From an uncultured bacterium (GTDB lineage: Bacteria > Actinomycetota > Coriobacteriia > Coriobacteriales > Coriobacteriaceae): DNA of 28,157 nucleotides. The DNA is taken from contig CAJMST010000026.1 of NCBI GenBank assembly GCA_905216145.1, positions 1 to 28,157 on the forward strand, in the 5' to 3' direction. The notes beneath the pieces were generated by a model. It was not told the origin of the DNA, searched no databases, and was given only the letters and a program-made list of their open reading frames with translations. A program made the position numbers and the translations under genes. Shown here one piece after another: positions 1-7,175 of this stretch (position 1 is its first letter; every line of letters begins with the position of its first letter).

Positions 1-981
1 CGAATTAAAACAGTACAGGGAGCCGTTGCACTCGTGTAGGCCCGTCACCATGGCACCGCCCGCATCGGGCTCGAGCCAGTACCAGGCGCCGCGGAGGTAC
101 AACCATCCGGTATATGCCTTACCGTCAGAGTTTGCGTAATACCAGGTATTATCTTTTAACTGCCAATAATAGAGAGAAACATCTACATACGCATAATTCA
201 TATCAACATTGCCGTTGATGCCAGAGACTGTTCCGTTGCTCTTATACTGCCAAATACTGTAATTACCGGTGTAGTCACACTTTGAATTATATTGAGCGAT
301 CCAATGGTCCCAAGAACCACTCTTAAATACAGGGTCGGTCAATATATTGTTAAACCAATTTAGGTTTGCATAAATGCCTGGCTTATATCCAGCAGCAGAA
401 ATTTTATTACAGAATGTCTGAGCTCTAGATGCAATTCCGGATTGACGACCATCTGCAATAATTTTGTTGTCCTCAAGATCGTAATACACCGGTAGCCTAG
501 GATTGTGCCCGGATAGGCAGTCAATCACCATGGACGCCTCATCGGCTGCCTGCTGATTATCAAAAGCATATGAATAGATATAGACGCCGTAGGGAATTCC
601 GAGTCGTTCGCACTCAGAAATATTTCGATTAAATTGATAGTCAACTCGACCGCCGAAGGACGGAGCGCCAAACCCAACACGCAGAATAGCGAAATCGATG
701 CCAGAAGCTTTAACTGCGTCCCAATCAATACGCCCTTGGTACTCGCTGACGTCAATGCCCTGAGCTGTAACCCCATCGGGAAGAGCGCCCATAGACAATA
801 AGGCTATTCCGTCTTCTTCGGAAGAAGCATCATCTGAAACTAATTGTCCATCCTCATAACGCCAAGAATTCTCAACTAAGGATTGCGTAGCTTCCGCATT
901 CAACGGTAACGCAAACACAAAAATGGAAGCAAGGACCATCAGCATCATTAATGACGGAAAATACTTAAGATGTTTGTTCAT
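1..981 (-). CDS. Secreted GH25 muramidase with cell-wall-binding repeats (3' end cut by window edge)
   Basis: Reading the minus strand from the ATG at 981 gives 327 codons with no stop before the window edge, so the C-terminus is missing. Residues 1-31 form a signal peptide (basic start, hydrophobic core, then AEA). A glycoside hydrolase family 25 domain follows: GIDVSEYQGRIDW at 75-87, YYDLEDN at 166-172 with the DxE pair D168/E170 expected to be catalytic, and late motifs HWIAQY and SIWQYKSNG. From about residue 270 there are aromatic cell-wall-binding repeats (WYYANSDGKAYTGW, WYWLEPDAGGAM). GH25 enzymes cut the MurNAc-GlcNAc bond of peptidoglycan, and the repeats should hold this one on the cell surface. 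It may act in wall turnover or against other bacteria. It is followed upstream by two other repeat proteins, but terminator 1207-1238 suggests its own transcription. The family call is firm; the biological role is inferred. Confidence 0.9.
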   Translation of the reverse strand, partial: MNKHLKYFPSLMMLMVLASIFVFALPLNAEATQSLVENSWRYEDGQLVSDDASSEEDGIALLSMGALPDGVTAQGIDVSEYQGRIDWDAVKASGIDFAILRVGFGAPSFGGRVDYQFNRNISECERLGIPYGVYIYSYAFDNQQAADEASMVIDCLSGHNPRLPVYYDLEDNKIIADGRQSGIASRAQTFCNKISAAGYKPGIYANLNWFNNILTDPVFKSGSWDHWIAQYNSKCDYTGNYSIWQYKSNGTVSGINGNVDMNYAYVDVSLYYWQLKDNTWYYANSDGKAYTGWLYLRGAWYWLEPDAGGAMVTGLHECNGSLYCFNS

Positions 982-1088
982 GTAGACCTCATCATTCGCC
1001 TGTATTCTGTCTAGCTTACAGCATAGCTATGAAAGTTATCCGAGTATCCAACGGGATAGGATGTCGTCTTAGACGAATAATGTTGTAC

Positions 1089-1108
1089 GCCAAGCAGCAA
1101 TGCTTGGC
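1089..1108. repeat. Perfect 8-bp hairpin with GCAA loop upstream of the GH25 gene
   Basis: GCCAAGCA and TGCTTGGC are exact inverse complements around a four-base GCAA loop, a GNRA-type tetraloop on the plus strand. A second, shorter palindrome (TCGTCT-T-AGACGA) lies at 1064-1076. Both sit in the 225-bp spacer between the GH25 start and the upstream gene's terminator. There is no T-run on either side, so this is not an obvious terminator. It could be a leader structure or a protein-binding site. Confidence 0.4.
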
Positions 1109-1206
1109 AAGTGCTTATTAGCAAAGTTGGTACTCGAAGTATATTTCCCCCACCCTTGGGTCAACAAAGTTTGGCACCGAGGCAGCTTTCAAACCAAATG
1201 CCACAC

Positions 1207-1238
1207 AAGAAGGGGGGCTCGAAGAAGCCCCCCTTCTT
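1207..1238 (-). terminator. Strong hairpin terminator after the NlpC/P60-like repeat protein
   Basis: A perfect 13-bp stem (AAGAAGGGGGGCT at 1207-1219 with its complement at 1226-1238) encloses a six-base loop. It starts 10 bases beyond the stop codon of the gene ending at 1249. On the minus strand the stem ends in TTCTTG rather than a pure T-run, but the very GC-rich stem and its position fit an intrinsic terminator. It separates this gene from the GH25 gene. Confidence 0.75.
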
Positions 1239-1248
1239 GCTTAGAGTT

Positions 1249-3480
1249 CTAGCGAATCAAGATTACTTTCGATGGGCCCAAAGCGGTCAAACCGGAGATG
1301 CGATTTCCATAGCCATCGCTATGCCAGAACAAATTTTCGCTCGGCGAATTGCCCCAGAAAAAGCCAATATGGCTATCGTCCGCATAAGGGTTGTAAGGAT
1401 TGAAGAATACAATGTCCCCCTTACGAGCCAGACCACTACGTAACAACTCATCAATAGAGTTGAAATAAGTCACGTTCGCGCACGTATCGATAGCGTAGCC
1501 GTACCATCGATACGCGTTAACGCAGCCGCCCCTTCCGGGACCTCCACTCCAAGGGGAATGACTCTGCTCGGCGGCAATGGGAGCTAAATTACCGCCCGCT
1601 TTCATATATGCATGCGATACAAATCCACCGCAGTTCATGCCCGTATAACCATCCCAACGAGGATCCCCCTTTGGATACATGCATGTTTCCTGGCTAACGC
1701 GTGTATCGTACCGTGTTCCACAGTAATAGCCATCGTTTTCGTGGCCCATAAGCCAAGTTACCAGGCTGGATCTTTTTACGCCCAAAACAGACCCTGACAT
1801 GTTCAGCCAAGCGCCATTTGAACTGAAGTAGTAGTCGACGCCACCGATTTTAAGCCACCCGTTAGCAAACATTGCACCTGAAGATTGAAGCCAGTACCAC
1901 GTGCCGCGGTCATTGAGCCATCCAGTCTTCATCTTGTACGTGGAAGGATCCATCCAATACCACGCACCGTTAACATATTGCCAACCAGACTTAAGGACAC
2001 CATTGGAAGATGCGTAGTACCAAGTATTGCCGCTCTCGTCAGAAGCGTCTTTCGACATAATCCAACCAGATGCTACATTGACGGCGCCGTTTGCATCCGC
2101 ATAGAAAACTGCGTCTCCAATATGAATCACACCTGGCAATGAAGACGAGCCGACACGATCGGCGACTACGGGAGACCCATCAGATGAAGTAAGCAACGGC
2201 TCGCTCAGTGCTCCAGACGAATTCGCCCATGCCATACCGTCGCTCAAATTGATCCAGCACGAAGATGCCATTGCACCGGAATCATAAGAAAAATAGCGCG
2301 TGCTTCCTACCGCAAATTCACCAGTACGCATTGCGCCGGATACATCATCAAGATAATACCAGGCACTTCCGGACTTTATCCATCGTCCTCGTTGGATAGC
2401 TCCGTTTAATGCGGCGTAATACCAAGTACCATCAGCAAGTGCCCAGCCTGTTGCCATGGCACCTGAACTCGTAAGGAAATAGGTGGACGTGCCCACTTGC
2501 ACAAAGCCCGTGATCATAATATGGCTTCCCGGATCCAAGTAATACCAAGAATTCCCTAGAAGTAACCAGCCTCCATGCAGTAAGCCGTTGGAGTCAGCGT
2601 AATACCAGTTGTTGTCAATAAGCGCCCACTGGGAGGATAGCATGGCCCCTGAACTGTTAAAGATATAAGAGGTGCCATTACATTCTTTCAGCCCGGTGGC
2701 CATAGAACCGTCTACAGGATCAAGCCAGTACCAACGACCCCCATCCGAGAGCCAACCTTTTACCAGAGCACCAGAGCCGGAATAATAATGCCAGACAGAA
2801 GCATCAAGATGCCATCCGATAAGCATCGCACCAGAAGAAGAGAATCCATACGTGGCTCCCCCGATCTGCAGCATCGAGTCGTGGACCATCTTGCCTTCAT
2901 CATCCAGCCAATACCAGTTGCTGCCGTCTGAAAGCCAGCCTTTTACCATGGCGCCAGAACCGGAGAAATAACGCCAAGCAGAAGTGGAACCCGTAGAATC
3001 TAGGTACCAGCCGACACGCATTGCGCCCGAAGAGGAGAAGGCATACGTCGCACCCCCGACTTGAACCAACCCATCCTGAGCCATTCGACCTTCGTCGTCG
3101 AACCAGTACCAGCTACCGTTTATATGTCTCCAAGAAGAAACAGCGATCGTTCCGTCGGACAAGCCCCAACGCCAAAAACCAGCCCCTTCTTCGGGTGATA
3201 TCCACCCCTGATGCCAAACAATTTGATTCGAAACCTCAGAAGGGGTCTCATTATCCACCTGAGAGTTCTGCTCGACAGCGAAGGTCGAATCGCGCTGAGC
3301 ATCAATGGCTGACTCAACAGAAGCAATAGTAACGTTAGATGCGGAACCTTCGTCAGTGTTATTCGAATCAAGGGCGTATAACATCGAGGGCGAACTCAAA
3401 AGGAGCCCCAAAGAAACAAGGCCGGAAAAGACCAGCACCCCGAATGAGCATTTCTTCATAGCAGCACGGTATCCAATCAC
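1249..3480 (-). CDS. Secreted cell-wall-binding repeat protein with C-terminal NlpC/P60-like cysteine peptidase domain
   Basis: The 743-residue protein starts at a GTG (3480). An ATG seven codons in (3459) gives a cleaner signal peptide (MKKCSFGVLVFSGLVSLGLL) but has no clear ribosome site, so the start is uncertain. Residues from about 100 to 560 are some twenty glucan-binding-type repeats of about 20 residues (GW...WYWLDDEGKM, SSGAM). The last 180 residues form a separate domain. MNCGGFVSHAY places a cysteine at C617 and DSHIGFFWG a histidine at H704, the order and spacing expected of a papain-like NlpC/P60 or CHAP amidase/endopeptidase. Such enzymes cut peptide bonds in peptidoglycan. It is the middle of three repeat-bearing surface proteins and is bounded by its own terminator. 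Fold and catalytic pair are inferred from motifs only. Confidence 0.85.
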   Translation of the reverse strand: MIGYRAAMKKCSFGVLVFSGLVSLGLLLSSPSMLYALDSNNTDEGSASNVTIASVESAIDAQRDSTFAVEQNSQVDNETPSEVSNQIVWHQGWISPEEGAGFWRWGLSDGTIAVSSWRHINGSWYWFDDEGRMAQDGLVQVGGATYAFSSSGAMRVGWYLDSTGSTSAWRYFSGSGAMVKGWLSDGSNWYWLDDEGKMVHDSMLQIGGATYGFSSSGAMLIGWHLDASVWHYYSGSGALVKGWLSDGGRWYWLDPVDGSMATGLKECNGTSYIFNSSGAMLSSQWALIDNNWYYADSNGLLHGGWLLLGNSWYYLDPGSHIMITGFVQVGTSTYFLTSSGAMATGWALADGTWYYAALNGAIQRGRWIKSGSAWYYLDDVSGAMRTGEFAVGSTRYFSYDSGAMASSCWINLSDGMAWANSSGALSEPLLTSSDGSPVVADRVGSSSLPGVIHIGDAVFYADANGAVNVASGWIMSKDASDESGNTWYYASSNGVLKSGWQYVNGAWYWMDPSTYKMKTGWLNDRGTWYWLQSSGAMFANGWLKIGGVDYYFSSNGAWLNMSGSVLGVKRSSLVTWLMGHENDGYYCGTRYDTRVSQETCMYPKGDPRWDGYTGMNCGGFVSHAYMKAGGNLAPIAAEQSHSPWSGGPGRGGCVNAYRWYGYAIDTCANVTYFNSIDELLRSGLARKGDIVFFNPYNPYADDSHIGFFWGNSPSENLFWHSDGYGNRISGLTALGPSKVILIR

Positions 3481-3485
3481 GCAGC

Positions 3486-3513
3486 GACCCCGTCACCTCA
3501 GGGCAACGGGGTC
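3486..3513 (-). other. Hairpin between two surface-protein genes
   Basis: GACCCCGT (3486-3493) and ACGGGGTC (3506-3513) form a perfect 8-bp stem with a 12-base loop. On the minus strand it lies 26 bases after the stop of the 418-residue repeat protein and directly before the GTG start of the next gene. It has no following T-run. It may be a weak terminator, an attenuator, or a structure that hides the ribosome site of the downstream gene. Confidence 0.4.
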
Positions 3514-3539
3514 TCAATCAAAACTAACTCAGTAATGTG

Positions 3540-4796
3540 CTAGCCAATTTGCTGGCAGTTTTTGCACTCTCGTGAGGCACCACGCCTCTGGGCCTCCTGA
3601 ATAGAGATCTGCGAATAGCCCTTTGCGTCCTTACCAACGGTACGGCACTTATGCGTATGGTAAACATTGCTACCGTTCTTATACCAAACTAGGCCGTAGC
3701 CCGGAATCCACTTACCGTCCTCGCCGACATAATAGGAGCCGATCCAGGCATTCGTAGCCATGGCACCGGAAGACTGGAGGTAGTAGTCGCCGACCCAGGA
3801 GTCGTGGGCCATAGCGCCGGAACCGCTAAAGTAGTACCAGGCGCCGCCGATCTGACGCCAGCCGGTGGCCATCGCGCCGGAATCGTCGAACCAGTACCAA
3901 ACTCCACCAACGTTGGCCCAAGAGTTAGAGGCCATAGCGCCCGAACCTCCGAGCCAATACCACGTGCCGCCATTGCTGAGCCAGCCGGTTGCCATGGCGC
4001 CCGAAACACTCGCATAGTACCAAGAGCCGCCTGCCAAGAACCAGCCGGTAGCCATCGCGCCGGAATCGCCGAACCAGTACCAGGAGCCGCCCAGGCTGCG
4101 CCAGCCATTAGCAACCATGGCGCCCGAGCCATCGAGGTAGAACCACGTACCGCCGATATTGAGCCAGCCAGTGACCATCGCACCGGAAGCGTTGGCGTAG
4201 TACCACGTCCCCGAAACGTTGATCCAGCCGGTCAGCATGACACCATACTCGTCGAAATAATACCAAGTTCCACCGATATTATGCCAACCGGTCAGCAGTT
4301 CGCCACTGGAGGTCGCATAGAACCACTTTCCATAGATGGAGTCATAGAGCCAGCCGCTATGCTGCATGCGGCCATCGGCGTTGGCACCAGGGGTGTTCAG
4401 GAAGTAGTTCTTGCCGTCAATCTGAACTCGGCCGTATGCCATATCATGGCTTTCGGGGTAGAAGTAATACTTGTCCCCACCGATAGACTGCCAGCCCGAC
4501 ACCGCGATCCCGTCAGCGCCAAAATAGTACCAGACAGCTTCGTATTCGTTATGCCACTGGTTCGTGACCATGGCGCCAGTTTCGGGATCGAAATAGCGAA
4601 GGTTGCCGTCCTCGCACCGAACGAGTCCAGTCTTCGGACGACCGTCGGAACACCATTCCGTAATCGGTCCACCGCCTCCGCCACCTCCAGCAATATCAGC
4701 AAATGAGGGCGCCGGGGCAACCGTCATGCAGACAGCGGCAAATGCAACAACTCCCAGCACTGTTAGTCCGCGCCATCTTTCTCGAAGGTTTTTCAT
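3540..4796 (-). CDS. Secreted cell-wall-binding repeat protein with C-terminal His/Cys motif
   Basis: The 418-residue protein starts at the ATG at 4796, preceded by an AAAGGA ribosome site. Residues 1-33 are a signal peptide, followed by a poly-glycine run (37-43). Residues 55-365 are almost entirely 20-21-residue cell-wall-binding repeats of the form GW-x-x-x-GG-(T/S/A)-WYY-x-x-x-SGAM, with no enzyme domain. The end is different: VYHTHKCRTV (378-387) then ISIQEAQRRGASRECKNC, giving H380, H382, C384, C411 and C414. A similar YHxxxC...EAxxxGxxxCxxC ending occurs on many Gram-positive secreted proteins and resembles a small metal-binding knuckle. It probably coats or cross-bridges the wall, with the tail binding metal or a partner. 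Both points are inference. The repeats resemble those of its two downstream neighbours. Confidence 0.85.
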   Translation of the reverse strand: MKNLRERWRGLTVLGVVAFAAVCMTVAPAPSFADIAGGGGGGGPITEWCSDGRPKTGLVRCEDGNLRYFDPETGAMVTNQWHNEYEAVWYYFGADGIAVSGWQSIGGDKYYFYPESHDMAYGRVQIDGKNYFLNTPGANADGRMQHSGWLYDSIYGKWFYATSSGELLTGWHNIGGTWYYFDEYGVMLTGWINVSGTWYYANASGAMVTGWLNIGGTWFYLDGSGAMVANGWRSLGGSWYWFGDSGAMATGWFLAGGSWYYASVSGAMATGWLSNGGTWYWLGGSGAMASNSWANVGGVWYWFDDSGAMATGWRQIGGAWYYFSGSGAMAHDSWVGDYYLQSSGAMATNAWIGSYYVGEDGKWIPGYGLVWYKNGSNVYHTHKCRTVGKDAKGYSQISIQEAQRRGASRECKNCQQIG

Positions 4797-4835
4797 ACGA
4801 CATCCTTTCTCCGAGATTTAAGGCTCTCTTAAGTT

Positions 4836-4864
4836 ATTTTTAAACTATCAATTCAGTATTTCAA
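4836..4864 (-). promoter_or_regulatory. Possible sigma-70-type promoter of the 418-residue repeat protein
   Basis: On the minus strand TTGAAA (4864-4859) is followed 17 bases later by AAAAAT (4841-4836), in an AT-rich leader about 40 bases before the start codon at 4796. The -35 is good and the -10 is only four of six. No other strong pair was seen here. Confidence 0.35.
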
Positions 4865-4980
4865 CGGGAAATCGATAAAAGGTGTCTTTGTGACTGCAAT
4901 TTTAATATGAGTCGCCACACCTCAACCGTTACGCTAAATAGCTTCCGAGTCAAACCGAGCACATAAGCGAACCAATTTAA

Positions 4981-5112
4981 TACGGCCACCTGAAAAATCC
5001 TGACACACGTTTTCGATATGACAAGAGCCGCTTCAACGAGGAGTACTTGAACCCCACCGCTTTTGCAGCTCTTGAGGATACTTTGCCGGATCTTCGAATT
5101 ACTTCGCTCTAA
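4981..5112 (+). pseudogene. Possible 3' remnant of an unidentified gene
   Basis: One plus-strand frame is open from 4981 to a TAA at 5110-5112 and reads like protein (RYDKSRFNEEYLN, then ALEDTLPDLRITSL), with mostly sensible codons but no start codon. It runs into the end of the glycosyltransferase remnant on the other strand. The same last stretch is recognisable at about 7130-7175, where it is degraded (AALEDTLPD here, TALEHPMLD there) beside the intact glycosyltransferase. The simplest reading is that an ancestral convergent gene ended here and only its tail survives. I do not recognise the family. It could also be a chance open frame. Confidence 0.3.
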
Positions 5113-5297
5113 AGCAAGAAGTACTCACTGTCGGAGGATAGGTTCGGCCCGAGCCACGGATCGCCCGTCAAGAAGAACTCAGGCCAGCGCTGCATGAACA
5201 GTGCTTGCTCGCGCTTCCAGCGGCGCAGTTTTTCCTCACTGGCCTCTTCCCTGCCGCGCGAGGTGAACTCGTAGTGGCACAGCTCGGCATAGGGCAT
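5109..5297 (-). pseudogene. 3' remnant of a GT2 glycosyltransferase gene
   Basis: The 62-codon frame matches the last 60 or so residues of the glycosyltransferase encoded at 7176-9662: both read YAELxHYEFTSRGREEA, then KLRRWKREQALFMQRWPEFF and SSDSEYF near the end. The DNA match runs to about 5296 and then stops abruptly (CGGCATAGGGC is the last shared stretch), so there is no catalytic domain and no credible start. Only a C-terminal scrap is left. It carries its own stop codon (TAG at 5111-5109), as in the full gene. It is unlikely to make a functional protein and is best read as a scar of recombination or insertion. Confidence 0.8.
5113..5296 (-). repeat. Direct repeat copy 1 (glycosyltransferase 3' end)
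   Basis: This stretch is about 90% identical, by eye about 17 differences and no gaps, to 7179-7362 in the same orientation. Weaker similarity extends past the stop codon to about 5070 (partner about 7130). The pair brackets the AT-rich patch that holds the broken Abi gene and the small membrane protein. Confidence 0.8.
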
Positions 5298-5451
5298 TTG
5301 CCCTCCTCCAGCAAAACACTGTCACCAACTTAGCCCACCAACCTCGCCATTTGTTAAGCAACAAGTGCGAGCGGTAGGTATTGATCTACAACCGTTGGGG
5401 ATTGAAAAAAATGCAGTAGCCGAAAACGTAATATCTTCCGATTGGCGCGGC

Positions 5452-5487
5452 ATAAAAATAGAGGGCGTCCCATAAAGAGAAGCCCCC
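5452..5487 (-). terminator. Probable terminator after the Abi-family gene
   Basis: On the minus strand GGGGGC (5487-5482) pairs with GCCCTC (5466-5461), six pairs including one wobble, followed by TATTTTTATG. The hairpin plus T-rich tail lies 54 bases beyond the stop of the Abi gene. The stem is short, so confidence is moderate. Confidence 0.45.
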
Positions 5488-5540
5488 TTGCAAAACGGCC
5501 GAACCGCTTTTCGAAGTGGGAAATATTTTGCACCAGATGC

Positions 5541-6554
5541 CTAGGAATCGCAAGAAGGCATATCTTCAGCGTCACACAAATACCATGCGCCGATCACTTT
5601 CGACAAAAACGAGAAGGAGGAAGTTATGACCTCCGCAGCTTTATAGTAGTTGATGTTGCGATTTGCCCTAGAAATAAACTTGGAAAGCGATTGTGCTTTG
5701 TGCTTAATAACGCCTTTAGACGACACCTCTTTGTGCAGATATAGCGTTGTGACAATCTGGCGTATTCGCTCATTGCTCATCCTTGCCTTACGCTGATAAG
5801 AGCCAACCCCATCTATTTTGCTCAATGCCTTCATAACACCGTTATTTGCCCTTCGGGCATTCTCATCCGAAGCAAGACCATTAAGAATGCAACTATTGTG
5901 AGCACACGCGTTGCGGAGATCTTTTGCCGCGCGAAGCAAATAAAACCTATCGCGAAGCTCATCATCGTCAAACCGTTTGGCGCAAAACAAAATGAATGAA
6001 TTAAAGGCGCCAAAGGTAATAACTTCCAGAAAGGCCCAGACAGGCATATTAAAACCACTGTATTTTGCAAGAATGCCTGCAGAATAGGCACTCGACTCAC
6101 AACGTGAAATCTCTTTTTTAACCCAGTTGGTCACATTCCCCTTGCTATCAAATGTATCCTGCTCGCTCAAATAGTCTTGAACGATTTCGTAACCGTCCTC
6201 GGCATGCTGCTCTATCCTGCCCAGCAAGTCAACTTTGCAGAAGTGCTCGATATCAAGAGTGAGTGAAATCATCTCGTTTCGAAGCAACATATCGATAATC
6301 GAAAGGTCAACAAGCATCTTGAAATCTAAGTTGACATATTCACCCTTGCGTTATCCATCAGAAACCTTTGGAAATCCGGTGCGGTACGAGCGCAAGCGAA
6401 AGTAATTGTTGTTCTTCGTCAGATACTCGACTGCCTCTGCCTCGCTCATATAGCGGAAACGGACACCCTTGCTCTTAAGATGGGAGACTTGTTCCCAAGG
6501 AGTAAGCCAAGGCTTTTGATCGCACATATCTTGTTGACGAATAGGACTATTCAC
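5541..6554 (-). pseudogene. Abi-family (Abi_2/AbiD-AbiF type) abortive infection gene with in-frame stop
   Basis: A GTG at 6554, preceded by GGAGAG, opens a frame reading KPWLTPWEQVSHLKSKGVRF and NNNYFRLRSYRTGFPKVSDG, then meets TAA at 6353-6351. The same frame continues at once with RKGEYVNLDFKMLVDLSIID, MPVWAFLEVITFGAFNSF and KDLRNACAHNSCILNGL to the stop at 5541. Both halves carry hallmarks of the Abi_2 family, including the RNxCAHN-type motif. Known members stop phage growth by killing or arresting the infected cell; the mechanism of this one cannot be read from sequence. Total length without the stop would be 336 residues, normal for the family. The internal ATG at 6317 has no ribosome site, so re-initiation looks weak. 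The break is a single codon, consistent with a recent nonsense change or a sequencing error. The AT-rich composition contrasts with the flanks and suggests horizontal acquisition. Confidence 0.8.
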
Positions 6555-6756
6555 TGCGCTCTCCAGCGTATTTGATGAAATAACAGATTGATTTTATCCT
6601 AACTTTAAATACCTATTAAACAGCCGGACGCTCATGCAAATACATCATGGCGCGCCGCCGTCCATCTTGCCTTGAGCTCGTTACAACATTTGCATTAGCT
6701 TCCACAGAATTAGGAGGAGTATCCGGTAGCGCGCAGAGATTCAATACAGCATTCTT

Positions 6757-7005
6757 TCATTCCGCCAATCCGGACAATAACGGCTCGATGCCGAATAAAA
6801 AACGATCTTCAAGCTCCCGACAGCGATCGCAGTATTCAATTGTGCCGACAAACAAAGATGATATTCCTGCGCCTAAAACCGCTAACAAAACCTCGTTCAT
6901 CTGTTCATCCGTCAAAATGACTGCGTTTAGAGGGCAAATATAGAAAATAAACGAGATAGCCGCAACGATGGATGACGCTATTACGATCGTTCTCGATAAT
7001 CTCAT
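6757..7005 (-). CDS. Small two-helix membrane protein of unknown function
   Basis: The 82-residue frame starts at the ATG at 7005 after AAGGGTG. It has a basic N-terminus, a hydrophobic helix at about 7-26 (TIVIASSIVAAISFIFYICP) and a second at about 39-58 (EVLLAVLGAGISSLFVGTIE), then a charged segment (YCDRCRELEDRFLFGIEPLL). This is a plausible two-span membrane protein. It stops at TGA (6759-6757), but the same frame stays open for another 46 codons to a TAA at 6618-6616, so the gene may be a truncated form of something longer. It lies upstream of, and on the same strand as, the broken Abi gene in the AT-rich patch. I do not recognise the family. A partner role in defence is only a guess from position. 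Confidence 0.5.
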   Translation of the reverse strand: MRLSRTIVIASSIVAAISFIFYICPLNAVILTDEQMNEVLLAVLGAGISSLFVGTIEYCDRCRELEDRFLFGIEPLLSGLAE

Positions 7006-7175
7006 GCTGTTTCACCCTTAGACAAGCGGACTGCACCTGAAATCCCGATAATCGCATCGACACGTATAAGAAAAGCTAAGCGTAGGATCCACGAATCAAA
7101 CTCCAGCAATTTAGCAAAAACCCAACGTCCTCACAGCCCTTGAGCACCCTATGCTGGATTTCACGTCACCTCGCG

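Noticed and set aside
1..981. GH25 lysozyme as a phage endolysin marking a prophage
   Set aside because: It has a signal peptide and wall-binding repeats like its neighbours, and no phage structural, holin or integrase genes are nearby.
1800..4330. Regular repeats at DNA level that could suggest a repeat array
   Set aside because: The periodicity of about 60-63 bases encodes protein repeats in frame; there are no spacers or cas genes, so it is not CRISPR.
5442..5744. 100-codon plus-strand frame
   Set aside because: It overlaps the end of the Abi gene antisense and the terminator hairpin, with no recognisable features.
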